Position numbers and translations under genes: made by a program. The notes under the pieces are model-generated. The model saw nothing but the letters and a program-made list of their open reading frames with translations. It did not search any database and was not told the DNA's origin. A DNA stretch of 64,000 bases from Ipomoea triloba (taxonomy: Eukaryota; Streptophyta; Magnoliopsida; Solanales; Convolvulaceae): NCBI RefSeq assembly GCF_003576645.1, contig NC_044927.1, forward strand, positions 17,619,485 to 17,683,484, written 5' to 3'. Below, one piece after another: positions 1 to 12,180 of this stretch; position 1 is the first letter of the stretch; each line of letters opens with the position of its first letter.

Positions 1-204
1 TATTTATGATAATTATTAGGTCCTGTGTAATACTAAAATTATTAGGTATGACTTTTATATGCATATTTAGTAATTTCCATAATAAATAATTATTAATATA
101 ATTGTCTAAGATAAATTGACAATTATTAAAACTTATTAATGGTAATATTAGGTCTTGAGTAGTACTAAAATTATTATGATTTTTACAATTAAGGTACTCA
201 TCCC
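1..204. other. AT-rich intergenic DNA
   Basis: No gene is recognisable. An imperfect direct repeat is visible: about 36 bp at 21-56 is echoed at 148-185, both containing TACTAAAATTATTA. Confidence 0.6.
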
Positions 205-330
205 CCCTTAACCAAGCTTTGGGTATGGAACAAGCTTAAATCTCCAGGCACGCTATCCTGCTCAATAGATGTGCCTACAATCCAGCGAGAGTATTAGTCA
301 CTGTATCCGACGGTGGAAACCCTGGGTTAC
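205..330. repeat. Dispersed repeat R1, copy 1
   Basis: About 75 bp here (GCTTTGGGTATGGAACAAGC through CTCAATAGATGTGCCTACAAT) resembles 26152-26228 in the same orientation. A short A-run follows at 334-342. It may be a fragment of a short interspersed element, but no clear A and B boxes were found. Confidence 0.5.
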
Positions 331-440
331 ACCCAAAAAAAAATTTAAGTATGACTTTTATAATTAAGGTATAATATTATTAAATCGAAATAACTAAATA
401 TAATTCATAGACTTGAAAACTTTTAATTACCAACATATAT

Positions 441-735
441 ATATAGGTATTGGATCATATGAAAACAAGTTCTTAGGAGAAAACTAAGAGCCAATCTCAA
501 ACTTACATCTGGAAAAAATTGAACACCAAATCATATTTTAAAAAAAAATGCAGTGACACTTTTGTAATTATCATCAACGTTATTATGCAAACTTGAACAC
601 CAAAATCTGCAATTTTTAGACTTTCCAGGTTTGCACATTTAGTAGTAATATTTCGTATATTTAGTATTAAAAGATTGCACTTGCAAAAGTACAAAAGTGC
701 ATTACACTTAGGGTTTCGATTTTAGAGTCTATAAC
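441..735. repeat. Dispersed repeat R2, copy A
   Basis: About 290 bp match 28898-29190 in the same orientation, with scattered substitutions and small indels. Both copies follow a TA-rich stretch and share the block GGTTTGCACATTTAGTA. Both can be read on the minus strand as a roughly 63-residue frame, but the A-rich interruptions and lack of any domain suggest a noncoding transposable-element fragment. The family was not recognised. Confidence 0.65.
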
Positions 736-3136
736 AAATTGTAACACAATTTTAGAATATTATAATATACTACAAGAATTTATTTCAATTTTAGTAATAT
801 TGTAACTTTTGATTCTCAATTTTGATTTGTTTTACTTTTAATTATCAAATTTTAAAATTTCACTTCTAATTTTAGATACCCAAAATTCCTAACATTTTGA
901 GGACTTCATCCTAGTTTTTTTTTTTTTGAAACAGTCATAATCCTTATAAGGTAATATCTATTCTATTTCTATCCTTAATTTTGTCAGATCAAAGAATCGA
1001 TATCTTACCACCGGAATTCGGTCTTGTGACCACCTATTTGAAATGGCAAGAGAGCTAACATCTTACAATATTTAAAAATATTAATATGAATATTTATAAC
1101 TAAAAGTAAAATAATTTTTAAATAAAAAATAAAAATGAAGCAAACTAAAGTCGATAATTAAAAGTGAAATATCACTCTAAGTATCAATATGAATTAAACT
1201 CTATACTATATAATAATATTTAAATAATAAATTTTTTGTGGTTTTGAGTATGAATGTATTAATAATATTAATTAGGATTTGTTTTAATCATTAATAAAGC
1301 GTACACTATCATCGGAATTATTTATGGAAACCTTGGAGGCTATGTGTCATCAAAAGTTCAGACATGCATGTTACACAATGATACGAGGGACTACATATGG
1401 TCTCTCTATCTACCTGTCTGTCCACATGAAAATTGTCCACAAGTCATATCATCTTAGTATCCATCTTGCCCTCCATATTCCATTCTCCTGATCTTTAAGA
1501 AATTTTGGAAATAAGATTTGATTGAAATGTTTTAGTCATATAGCAATAATGGTTTAGTTTAATATAATTAGTTTAATTTTTTATTATATAACCCAAGATT
1601 GAGTTAATTTTTGGCATTTAAATTTCCTTTAAAATGATACAAATGCTAATTATATTGGGATAATTTTTTATTTTTTTTTACCAAAATTATGTTATCTAAA
1701 CTGGTTTGAATTTTTACTACTCATACTTTTATTTTATTATATATTTTCTACATGTTGAATAATCATTAATTTTAAGGTGCATAGTCTACTAGTTCTTGCA
1801 AAAATTTTAAATATTCCTCAATGAGTAATAGTTTTGAAACATATCCCTCGCTAATCGAATGAAAGAGAAGAAGAAAAACATAAGGAAAAAGAAAAAAAAA
1901 TCATTACAACTAATGATCAATTGTAATATATATATTTGCACAACTCCCCTACCCCTAATAGTACATTTGCTAAAACTATGTGGTGTATATTTGTATACCT
2001 AGTAGTGTGTTTTTTGGTGATGCGTACCTAATGATACATATTTGTGTGGTGCATTTTCTAACATTGAGTGATGTATATTTGTATACATAGTGGTGTGGCT
2101 GCACTGACCGCACGTTAAGGGGTGGTCACACCTGATTATTCCCTTCAATCTTCTTTCCCAGTTCTATCCAGCCCACATAAACAGTAGTTATACTACGACA
2201 TTTGCTTATTATCACCCAACACCGACAACAATGTCTCTCCATCTTATTAAGGGAGGGGAAATATGTGTCACGTTTTGAAAATTGACGGGCAATATTTATA
2301 CCACTAATAATTTAGAATTGATATTGATAATTGACATATTTGTGAATGGAATAAATTACAATTTTTCTTAAGAAGTTTATCCATGGCCGCAGTATCTACA
2401 AAAACCATGAGCGAGTGAGGGGATTTTATATTGAAGCATCAATCACTCCTTAATTGACACATGACATTAGCCCAGTCGAAGCTATTAAAAAAAAAAATTT
2501 AACTGTGTCGGCATTCTGGAATCTGGAGGTTAATAATTGTGCGATCGAATTCCCATGCAATATTAATATATTTATTATTTAGCATTAAAATTAAATAATA
2601 TATATTAAGTTGAAAAAGCCAAGACTATAAACAGTTGTTTTGTTTTGTTTTGTTTTTTGTTTTTTTTAAAGGGAAGACACTTTTCTAGGTTGAAAATTGA
2701 CACGACATTGCTATGTGTTATCTTATGATTCGCTTCGTCGTGGTTGATTTTTTCTTTTGTTATTTCTATTCCATATCTTTGTTTTTCTTTTGCAAATTGT
2801 AAAGATTGGAAAATCTTTGGGCATGTAGAATAGTTTATTCATGTGTACGTAAATCTATTGACTGAAAAAAAGTGATCTGAGATCGATCCCTCACATGATG
2901 ATTTCTATTTAGTCAAGCATTGTTGTCGGACTTTTCTCAGGTAGGTTCAATGCATGCATATTATTCGTAGTTTTGCAGACGAAACGGAAGACTCTAAAGA
3001 TGAAAATGGAGAAAGAAAACAATTTTACCAAAAATACAATTCCTAAAAACATGCATAACAATTAAAAATAATAATCATAAATATTCTAAATGCCCTAAAA
3101 ATTATTAAACAACCCTTACATAAATACACATAGATA
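736..3136. other. Intergenic, AT-rich
   Basis: About 2.4 kb without a recognisable gene, RNA or element boundary. Short T and A runs are common. The segment 1965-2100 repeats phrases such as GTATATTTGTATAC several times, which looks like a degenerate local duplication. Confidence 0.6.
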
Positions 3137-3804
3137 GCCTCCCTTTTCTCTCTAAAACCAAAAGCCTTTCTCTGCTGCTCAACTTCGGCTTCCACCGCCG
3201 GTCTCCGGCCGGAGCTCTAATGGAGCTTTGAGCCGGCGGTTTTGGTCACCTTCTACGTTTGCTCCGGCTCTTCTTCCGCCCCGACCACCGTCGTAGCTCC
3301 GTCCGCCTCCGACCACCGCCACATATCTTCTTCTTCCGTTTTCTTTCCCTTTAAATAAAATAATAGTAGGAAGGTATTGAGGTTTGTGTTGGTAGTCTTG
3401 AACTCCCAACCCTACTTTGGCTTTACCACTTTTTATTTTCTCTATTATTGTGTTTTCCTCTTGTTACTTTCACGGGATTTTTTTCTCTCGTTACTTTCAT
3501 GAGCTTTTCATTATCATTAGCATAAATCGTTTAGTTTGGTTTCGGCAAGTGTTGATCTTATCCTGGGCGAGCAAAAAAGTATGATGACGAAGACCCAGAT
3601 CTTTGATGAAGCTTTAAGCTCCTTGAAGGAACATAGCTTCCTAGTTATGAAACAGTCTGCGATTCAAGTTTTCTATAGCATAGTTAGAAAAGTTGTTTCT
3701 ATGTCTGACTGTAAGGAATGATTTACCATTTCATTTATCGTTGATGTAAACGTTTTATGTTATGAATTAATGGAATAGCTACGTTTATCTTCAAAAAAAA
3801 AAAA
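3137..3804 (+). mobile_element. PolyA-tailed retro-insert (LINE or processed-RNA copy)
   Basis: The unit starts with a C-rich, UTR-like block (3180-3340), passes through a short frame (3536-3721), and ends in a GTTATGAATTAATGGAATAG-like 3' end followed by an A-run (3793-3804). Flanking 11-bp sequences, ACACATAGATA at 3126-3136 and ACACATAAATA at 3805-3815, match at 10 of 11 positions and would be the target duplication. The polyA tail plus duplication points to target-primed reverse transcription. The source could be a heavily deleted LINE or a cellular transcript. No protein domain was recognised. Confidence 0.5.
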
Positions 3805-3815
3805 ACACATAAATA

Positions 3816-3930
3816 AATAAGCCAATAAATCTCAAAAAGAAAAAAAAAATCAGGACGGTAAGATATACCAAGATCAATAGCCAAGATTAATCCTCATGTT
3901 CTCATGTGGGAAGGTGTTCTCATATGAATA

Positions 3931-4003
<73 letters not shown>

Positions 4004-4713
4004 TTGCATAATAGTGGACTAGCAGTCTAGCAATAAAGAAACTAGCTAGTTATAAATATAAAATACGGAGTAATTATTTTGTTAGTTTGAAATTGGTCTT
4101 GCTTAATTTGTTTGTTTATGTGCTAAATACTTTTAAACAAATTTTGAGATGAATTCAAATATCTTCTCACAAAAGGTTGAATCTGCTACTCTAAGGGCTC
4201 TCACGTTCTAACCCAACAGAGTATGGGGAGGACTCAGTGGCTCAGCACACTGAACCAAATTTAGTTTCAAATTTGTAATCTTTTGGTCAAAACTTTTGTG
4301 AATAAAATTAGTTATAATTTCGTAAATTATTTTTTAAAAAAAAATTGTAAGCTTCATTATTTGTATTAAAAGATATAAAGTTTGATTTAGAGATTTGGCA
4401 CATAAAATGGGAGCGATTGGATATTTTTATTTTAAAGAAGAAAATATGATTGGGTTTGGATAATTTGCAAAACTTTCCATGTGGAAGAAAGGCATTGAAG
4501 CAGGGAAAGGGGTAGAAATTTGTAATACTTTATGTTGACGGTTGACGATTGACGAATTGAAGGCCGACGACAAGGACACGAGTATTGTCACGTTAGGATC
4601 ACATTTCATCTTTCATAGAATTAGAGCATAGACTCGGCCCCACTTTATTGATAACTATTCCTTCCCTAGTTCGGTGTAACGTTTGTTTCAAAACCCAAAA
4701 AAATACTACATAA
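3816..4713. other. Intergenic with AAAT and TA microsatellite
   Basis: A compound microsatellite, (AAAT)n followed by (TA)n, occupies about 3928-4000. The remaining sequence shows no gene or element termini. Confidence 0.7.
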
Positions 4714-4875
4714 TTTTTTTTAGTACTATTCACTCTGTTATAATATGTGTTCATAGTTACTTTCTCAACCAAATGAAGCACAAAGAGTCAATATCATCTC
4801 CACTGAGATTCGAACTCATTCCCTCCCATGTGGAGTGCAACCGAGTGCCACTAAACCACAAGGTCTTTGGCACTT
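4714..4875 (-). mobile_element. tRNA-derived SINE (family S1, copy 1)
   Basis: Read on the minus strand it starts with a tRNA-like head containing an A-box-like TGGTTTAGTGGC and a B-box GAGTTCGAATC, continues into CAGTGGAG..TATTGACTC, and ends in an A-run (plus-strand T-run 4714-4721). The body resembles the elements at 42070-42195 and, in part, 13561-13690. It would be transcribed by Pol III from its internal boxes. No target duplication was convincing. Confidence 0.65.
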
Positions 4876-5038
4876 AAAAAATAAATTTTAGAAAACAAAA
4901 TATTCTAAATTTTAAGTATGTACTTATTAATGAAAAATGAAGTTAACAAACAATATTTATTTTAGTTAAAAAATTGATTCATTTTAGCATAAAAGTCTTT
5001 TCAGATTTTAACTCGATTTTTTTTCTAAATTTTCTTCT

Positions 5039-5190
5039 TGTTAGTCATATTATATTGTTACCTAGTCTGTAGTCTTGACCAGGTTGTAAGCCTATTGTAT
5101 AGGGCTAGTTTAGTTAGTCTGTTAGCGTTACATTCTGGATGGTTATATTGATGTACTGGATGAGAGAAACAAATCAATCAACAACTCATT
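5039..5190 (+). repeat. copia-1 5' LTR
   Basis: About 152 bp beginning TGTTAGTCAT and ending ACAACTCATT, repeated at 9304-9459. It is very short for a copia LTR. The end may instead be the CA at 5188, which would give a canonical TG..CA terminus and leave a 2-bp spacer before the primer site. Confidence 0.9.
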
Positions 5191-5201
5191 TGGTATCAGA
5201 C
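5191..5201 (+). other. copia-1 primer-binding site
   Basis: TGGTATCAGAC directly follows the 5' LTR. It matches the standard plant copia site TGGTATCAGAGC, complementary to the 3' end of initiator methionine tRNA, for its first ten bases. Confidence 0.85.
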
Positions 5202-5235
5202 GGTGTTAGGTCTCTTCGTTTCCTCTCTACCGAAA

Positions 5236-6227
5236 ATGTCTACCAATTCCAGTGAGCGAACTGTTTCCGCCACCACCTTGCCGTTGCCGGCTACCACCAA
5301 CACGTTAAACGCCGCCCACCATTTCGTTTCTATAAAGCTTACCAGCCGGAACTTCCTTTTTTGGCGGACGAAATCATACCATTCCTCCGTGGCCAAGGTT
5401 TGTTAGGCTACGTCGACGGCGAACAGCCATGCCCTCCGACGACGCTCCTCACCCCACCGCCTGACGGCGCCCCAACCGGCACTCCGCCCACGGCAGCCGT
5501 CAACCCAGCCTATGCACCATGGATTCAGCAAGATCAATCGATCCTATCGCTGATCATCTCCTCCCTCTCCGATGAGGTGATGTACCTGGCAGTAGGACGC
5601 AACACCGCCCGTGAGGTTTGGCTGTCGATCACCGCCGTCTTGGGCTCCTCTACGCGTGCGCGGTCACTCAATCTCCTCGGCCAGCTCCAATCACTCCGGC
5701 AGGGAGATAGTTCTCCGGCTGAATACCTCGATCGGGCACAGCTCATCATCGAGGACCTTGTGCTCGCCGGTCGGCCGATGTCCCTCGACGAACAGAATCT
5801 GCACGTGTTCAGGGGCTTGCGGCCGGAATTTCGCACCATGGCGGCCTCCCTCACGATCTCAGGTAATCCCGTGACCATCCCTCACCTAGCCGACTGTCTA
5901 CAGGCGCAGGAGTACATCTGGGCAGACGAGTTCACCACCGCCGCTGCTGGATCATCCACCGCACTGTACGCGGGTCGTGGCCGAAGGCAGAACACCGACG
6001 CGGGTAACGGTTCGCGGCAGTCAAATACCGGCCAGAACCGTGGTCGCCATGGTCATGGTCGTGGAGGACAAGGCCGCGGCCGCGGCGGAACTCCCAGGTT
6101 TCAAATTTGTCGCTCTCACGAACACACTATCGTCTACTGCTTCAAGCGCTATGTAGGGAATCCGTCGGCGCATGCGAACGTTGCTGTCGCCGGTGATGGA
6201 GGATCGGCTGTTTCGGCTGACGACTAG
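5236..6227 (+). pseudogene. gag: copia-1 gag, frameshifted
   Basis: Gag forms the virus-like particle and binds the element RNA. The likely start is the ATG at 5236 in frame 1, which reads to a stop at 5406. The rest (from about 5365) is in frame 0, so a small indel lies near 5365-5375. The frame-0 part has the UBN2-type gag features LRGQGLLGYVDG and a Gly/Arg-rich tail. The zinc knuckle near 6100-6140 is damaged: the expected first cysteine is phenylalanine (FQICRS..H..) and the spacing is short. The frame ends at a TAG (6225-6227) immediately before the protease motif. Confidence 0.88.
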
Positions 6228-7802
6228 TATCCCGATACCGGGGCTACCGCACATGCGACTCCGGATGCTTCGGTGATGGTGCAGTCCGAGTCCTACAGTG
6301 GTGGTGATGTTCTGCGTGTGGGCAACGGTACAGGTTTGGAAATATCCCGGGTTGGGCATGCACCGATATCCTTAAATAATCGCACCCTTAATTTGTCCCA
6401 CATATTACATGTTCCAAATTTGTCTGTCCCTTTGTTATCTATAAATCGCTTCACACGTGATAATGATGTGTATTTTGAATTTCACCGTGATTATTTTCTT
6501 GTGAAGGATTGTCGCACCCAAACAGTACTCCTTAAAGGTCCTAGCACGGGAGGTTTGTACAAGCTGTCAGTTCCGAGAGTCCACTTCGCGTTCCTAAGTG
6601 CTCGTGCGTCATCTACAGTTTGGCACTCCAGGCTGGGTCACCCTCACGCACAAGTCCTACAAAAAGTCCTACAGCAATGCTCGTTCACACCCAATAAAAC
6701 GTCTATGTCTCGACTGTGTACAGCTTGTCAGCTCGGAAAGTCCTCCCGATTTCCTTTAGATAGGGTAGTCAAATCTAGTAGTCATATTCTTGATTTGCTG
6801 TACACAGATATTTGGGGTCCTGCCCCCGTTGTTTCTGCGCAGGGTTTTAGATATTTCGTGTTATTTGTAGATGATCACTCCCGTTTTTCCTGGTTTTATC
6901 CCCTTCGGTTAAAATCAGATATATATAAAGTGTTTGAATTGTTTCGGGTGATGGTTGAACGCCGTTTTTCGCGTTCTATAAAAGCCATTCAGTCTGATCT
7001 GGGCGGGGAATATTGTCGTTTACATTCTGTTTTTGAGTCTTTAGGTATTGTCCACCGGCAGTCATGTGCTTACACACACGAGCAAAATGGCCGGGTTGAG
7101 CGCCGGAATCGACACGTTGTTGAAACCGGGTTAGCTCTTCTTGCTGAAGCCTCGGTTCCCCTAAAACATTGAGACTCCGCGTTTGAGACAGCAACATACC
7201 TAATAGACTGTTTACCCTCCTCCTCGTTACAATTCACAAGTCCATATGAGCGTCTACACAGAACACCTCCGCCCTACGCATTCCTTAGAGTCTTCGAGTG
7301 TAGGTGTTACCCCTATCTACGGCCATACAATCGGCACAAGATAAAGTACTGCTCTGCACCATGTGTCTTCTTAGGTTATCCTATAGGCTTCTGGGGGTAT
7401 CGGTGTCTTGATCTCAATACCGGAAAGACCTTCGTCTGTCGCCATGTAAGATTTGACGAAACAGTGTTTCCTTTTTCAACAGATTCACGAGAACAAGTTG
7501 AGTTGCCAACGCAAAGTCCCCCGTGGGGTTCTAGACCCGTGGTCCCAGCTGTTGGTGTTGCTCCAGCTCCCACACCTCATCTGTCTGAGTTGCACAGTCC
7601 CGTGCAAAACTCATCTACAACACCTCACGGGCAAACCGCCACCACCGCAACCACACGCCGTGGAACACGCACACAGGCTCTGGAGCGGGGCCATACTATG
7701 CGTCTCCGGCACATGACGAAGGGTACTAGTGAGCAGTTCCATGCCCTCGTCACAACTTCAGACCCCACTTGCTACTCCCAGGCGGTTGTGCATCCAGAGT
7801 AG
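6228..7802 (+). pseudogene. pol: copia-1 protease and integrase region with nonsense codons
   Basis: Directly after the 6225 stop, the same frame reads YPDTGATAH, the aspartic protease active site. Integrase follows: zinc-binding WHSRLGHPH..CTACQLGK (about 6620-6740) and the D,D,E core with YTDIWGP, QSDLGGEY and EQNGRVERRN (about 6790-7110). A TGA at 7170-7172 and a TAG at 7800-7802 interrupt what is otherwise a continuous frame 0. Both fall where copia polyproteins normally carry tryptophan (family knowledge). The region encodes polyprotein processing and cDNA insertion functions but cannot make a full product. Confidence 0.9.
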
Positions 7803-9296
7803 CGGGATGCTATGGACCAAGAGTTTAATGCCCTACTGCATAACAGCACCTGGAATCTCATACCTCCCACATCAGGTATGAATCTTATAGGGTGCAAATG
7901 GGTCTATCGCACCAAGCGTAAGCCCGATGGCACGGTTGACAGGTATAAAGCTCGCTTGGTTGCAAAGGGATTTAATCAAGTAGCCGGCGAGGATTTCTTC
8001 GATACGTTTAGTCCCGTGGTCAAACCAACCACAGTTCGCCTGCTATTGTCTCTAGCAGTCTCCCATGGGTGGACGCTACGCCAGCTTGACGTCCACAACG
8101 CCTTTCTCAATGGACACTTAGCTGAAACAGTCTACATGCGACAGTCGCCGGGGTATGAAGATCCGACACATCCTGATCATGTGTGTCATTTGCAGCGTTC
8201 TCTCTATGGTTTGAAACAGGCACCAAGGGCGTGGTTTAAAAGGCTACATGATTTTCTACTATCAGAAGGTTTTGCAGCGTCCAAGACTGATGTGTTGCTA
8301 TTTTATTACTCGAGCCAGAAATCTCGGGTTTTTCTTCTTGTATATGTGGACGATATTATTATGATGGGTAACGACGCCAGTCTAGTTAACTCTCTCCTGC
8401 AGCGACTATCTGCCACGTTTAAGATCCGAGACTTGGGTACTCCTAGCTTTTTCATCGGGATCGAGACGCTTTCCATTCTAGATGGTCTACTACTGTCTCA
8501 GCGTCGATATATGGAAGATATTCTGCAAATGGCTGGAATGACCGACTGCAAACCTCTTACTACTCCGGCAGCCGTGACACAAACTGTCTCTCCAACGGAA
8601 ACATTATTTGAGAATCCCACTCAGTACCGGCGACTTGCTGGGGCTCTACGGTATCTCACTATCACGCGGCCCGATCTATCCTATGCGGTTAACCGCTTAT
8701 GTCAGTTTATGCATGTTCCGACTGAGGAACATTGGGGCCTTCTAAAGCGTATTCTGCATTATGTCAAAGCCACGCTAAGCTACGGGTTACAGTTGGTGAA
8801 GTTGGCTTCGTCTGATGTACATGCCTACTCTGATTCCGACTGGGCCGGGTGCCCAAACGACCGTAAGTCCACGAGTGGGTATGCGGTTTTTCTTGGCTCC
8901 AACCTAATCTCCTGGGTTTCACACAAGCAACGAACCGTGGCGCGCTCATCGACTGAAGCCGAGTATAAGGGGTTGGCGGATGCAGCCGCTGAAGTTTCGT
9001 GGGTCATGTCGCTTCTCCGAGAGCTTGGGCTACACACAAGGGCTCCGGTGACTCTCTGGTGTGATAATCTTGGCGCTACATATCTTGCAGCAAATCCGGT
9101 TTTTCGCGCTCGCACCAAGCATGTGGAAATTGATTTTCATTTTGTTCGAGACAAAGTTGCGTCAGGGGAATTCTTAGTCAACTTCGTCTCTACGAAGGAT
9201 CAGCTTGCTGACATCTTCACCAAACCGCTACCAGCCGCCCGCTTCTCAGCCTTGAGGGTCAAGCTCAATGTGGTTTCGCACTCACCTTGCGCTTGA
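7803..9296 (+). pseudogene. pol: copia-1 reverse transcriptase and RNase H (frame open to its natural stop)
   Basis: The first ATG is at 7812, but this is the continuation of the polyprotein rather than a true start. RT shows [46 protein letters not shown] and the catalytic YVDD (8343-8354). RNase H follows with [21 protein letters not shown] and [12 protein letters not shown]. The frame ends at TGA 9294-9296, a few bases before the polypurine tract, which is the normal end of a copia polyprotein. Confidence 0.93.
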
Positions 9297-9303
9297 GGGG
9301 GAG
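9293..9303 (+). other. copia-1 polypurine tract
   Basis: TTGAGGGGGAG lies immediately upstream of the 3' LTR start at 9304 and would prime plus-strand cDNA. It overlaps the pol stop. Confidence 0.85.
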
Positions 9304-9459
9304 TGTTAGTCATATTATATTGTTACCTAGTCTATAGTCTTGACCAGGTTGTAAGCCTATTGTATAGGGCTAGTTTATAGTTAGTCTGTTAGCGTTACAT
9401 TCTGGATGGTTATATTGATGTACTGGATGAGAGAGAAACAAATCAATCAACAACTCATT
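9304..9459 (+). repeat. copia-1 3' LTR
   Basis: About 156 bp matching 5039-5190 apart from one G/A substitution and two 2-bp insertions. A second TGGTATCA string at 9493-9500 lies just outside it and might be a remnant of an adjoining copy. Confidence 0.9.
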
Positions 9460-9464
9460 CTTAT

Positions 9465-11652
9465 CATGCTTAGTTATATCTTTCATTCTCAGTGGTATCA
9501 AATGAATGGGTGGACACACCATTTGTTTGATTAAAAATCTTAGCTTAATTGAGCCTACATTTTTTTTTTTTTTACATATATACAACTGAACTGAAGACAA
9601 AAGTAATAAACAAAACAAAAATGCAGCTACATATATTCTAGCCATATATATGGGAGATGAGAAAAATCCTTATAAAAGTATGTTTTTCATGTTGTCATCT
9701 GATTTATCTAACACAATTCTTCCTCAGTTACTGGTTTGCTCCATGTTTACCAGAAAATTAAGGCATGAGAAATATTCAGAAACTTGATCAAAATACATAG
9801 TAAATTCAAAATTATAAATACTTTGTAAAAAAAAACTTTATATATATATATGATCGGTTTGATCAATTAGTGATTTGAACTATTAACAACTTAATTGAAT
9901 AAATGAAAGTTTGGTACAAAACATTATTCATTAAATTATATATCACTACAAAAGCCGAATGAAGCTAGGAATTTATGGAAATGGATCAAATCCATGTACT
10001 ATGCAATAAATCTTGGTCTATATAGGAGGCAGGAAATAGAGATGAAGAAAAAATGTCATGTGATGTAGCATGCAATGGCAAAGACAAGTCTCATGCTATG
10101 TATAGATAACATGACAAATGTACCAAAAGATCGAAAAGAAAGATAATATATATATATATGTATGACAAATTAAATTTCGTGTTGCCGAGACGGACCAAAC
10201 AGGGGAATAAAAATGCACGTTACTTTCTATTGAAATCAATCCATGGACAGGTGGTGCCGTTGGTCATCAGTTGTATATTTTAGCCATGGCCTAGCTTGAC
10301 AGTTTTGGTAGTTAATCATTTTACAGAGACCAAACCCATTTGCTCAGAGGCACTCATATCTGAGCAGTGGCAGGCAGCATCTCTCCTCCACTCCTTCCCC
10401 CCTTCACCCCTACCCCATAATTATATTTCATTGTATGGGGGGGACCCTACCATGCTGCATGCATTTGTATGTGGCATTGGGACCACTCAATCATATATAT
10501 GATTTTTCTAAGATTTTTATCATATTGAATACAAGTATATGTATATGAACTGCCTGATCAATAATACATAGTATTAGTATAACAATATATATAGGTATTA
10601 TTGGACCAAATGCGGATAGGTCGGTCTGCCTTGCCGACATATAAATTGCACCATTAGGTATAACCATAATGTATTTAGAAATGCACCAGGGTGAAATGCA
10701 CAATGCACCACAACATATTCGAAAATGTCCCAGGGTGAAATGCACAAATGCACCACAATCTTGGGAAGTGCGGTTATGCATCATTAGGTATACATATATG
10801 CACCACAATGTGTTCAGAAAAATCAAGGATCGAATCTTACCAACGGCAGTGTGGGCGCAACCTCTAAAAGTGATGGGGTTCCTTGTGCACAATAAGCAAA
10901 GGTCCAGCTAAATTACTATGATTTACATTTTTTTAGATGTTCTGTTGAGTTAAAGATTCAATCTTTTGGGAAGAAAGATACTTGTGTGTGTTTGGGGCGG
11001 GGGTTTATTCAATACCTCTTATACTCATATGCCTCTCCACTTTTTTGGAATATATTCAGGGCTAGTTTGGTCTTTCATTTGGCAATGTTTAAGCTACCAA
11101 ACAGGTTTTGAAACTCTCAAACCGACTCACCAATAAATTAAAATAAAATTTTACAGTCTCAAATCCTATTAATAAAACAAATGATTGCATTTTTAAAATA
11201 AAATAATAAATTTATTCTCACTATTTTCAAAACATCAACTTGCTTTTTTGTTTTTGTTTTTTTGAGTAATACTATACTCCCTTCCTATTTTTACAGCATT
11301 AATCCCTTATTTTAAGAAAATTTGTTATTGCATTTAGTTGAAAAGTCAAAATAAAGTATCCTTCTTTTATTTTGAGGAGATTCATGTCAAAAAAAAGTTT
11401 TAAACGCCAATGACCTAATTAAGTGACATGAAGTGACTCTTTCAAATGGAGTTATGGGTTCGTGGCAGCACTCAAAAGTGAAAAATGCAAGAAAAAGATA
11501 TTTTCTTTTATTTATTTATTTATATTAGAGAAAATGACATATTTGATCACTGAATTATATTCATAGAGAAAACTTAGTTCCTTACTTTTGACTATATCTA
11601 TTTCTTAGGTGGGACTGTATTAGAACTTGATGTTAGAAAACATGCATGTGCA

Positions 11653-11690
<38 letters not shown>

Positions 11691-12180
11691 GAATCTTATA
11701 CGGTAGTTTGTAGTTTAGTGAAAGATGTGATTACTGAGTAGTAGAATCTTGAATCATGTTACATTGACTGCGGTGTCTGTCCTGTTCTACCACGTACCGC
11801 ACACTGTGCATGTGCACATGCATGCATTTACTTCTCCAACGTTAAACAAATAATATTTCTCTCTCTTTTTTTTTTTTAAAAAAAATAAATTCTGAATGAA
11901 ATTAATTAATGGGCTCAAATTGGTCCTTTCTCAGTCTCTGTGCTCCCCGTGAATTCTTCCTTCATTCATTGACTATCTTCGGGTCTGCTGTCCGGTTTTT
12001 GCTGCACAATTACAGATTTTATCACACTATCCCATGAAAATGTTACTCCATCTGCAAATCCCTTTATTATTATTGTTATTGAGAATGGGATCGTGAGATA
12101 ATTCTCGCCTTGGATCACGATGTCCGTTTAGTTTATTAATTATTTAGTTGATGCCGCTCTCATGTCAATCATTATAGTGT
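9465..12180. other. Intergenic, AT-rich
   Basis: No gene was recognised. A local direct repeat of about 40 bp (AGGGTGAAATGCACAA) occurs near 10688 and 10734. A B-box-like GGATCGAATCTT at 10827 may be a SINE relic. A pure A-run of more than 30 bp occupies about 11656-11688. Confidence 0.6.

Larger units (their letters stand above)
5039..9459 (+). mobile_element. Ty1/copia LTR retrotransposon, inactivated (copia-1)
   Basis: The element is complete in layout: 5' LTR, primer-binding site, gag, protease, integrase, RT-RNase H, polypurine tract, 3' LTR. The order protease-integrase-RT-RNase H is diagnostic of Ty1/copia. Flanks CTTCT (5034-5038) and CTTAT (9460-9464) match at 4 of 5 positions if the LTR ends in CATT. 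The gag-pol frame has one frameshift near 5365 and in-frame stops at 6225, 7170 and 7800, so it is not autonomous. The LTRs differ by one substitution and two 2-bp indels, which suggests a fairly recent insertion. Confidence 0.93.

Noticed and set aside
3179..3409. 76-codon minus-strand frame rich in Gly and Arg
   Set aside because: Low-complexity reading of a C-rich UTR-like block.
5534..6359. Minus-strand frames of 112-114 codons across gag
   Set aside because: Antisense shadows of copia-1 gag.
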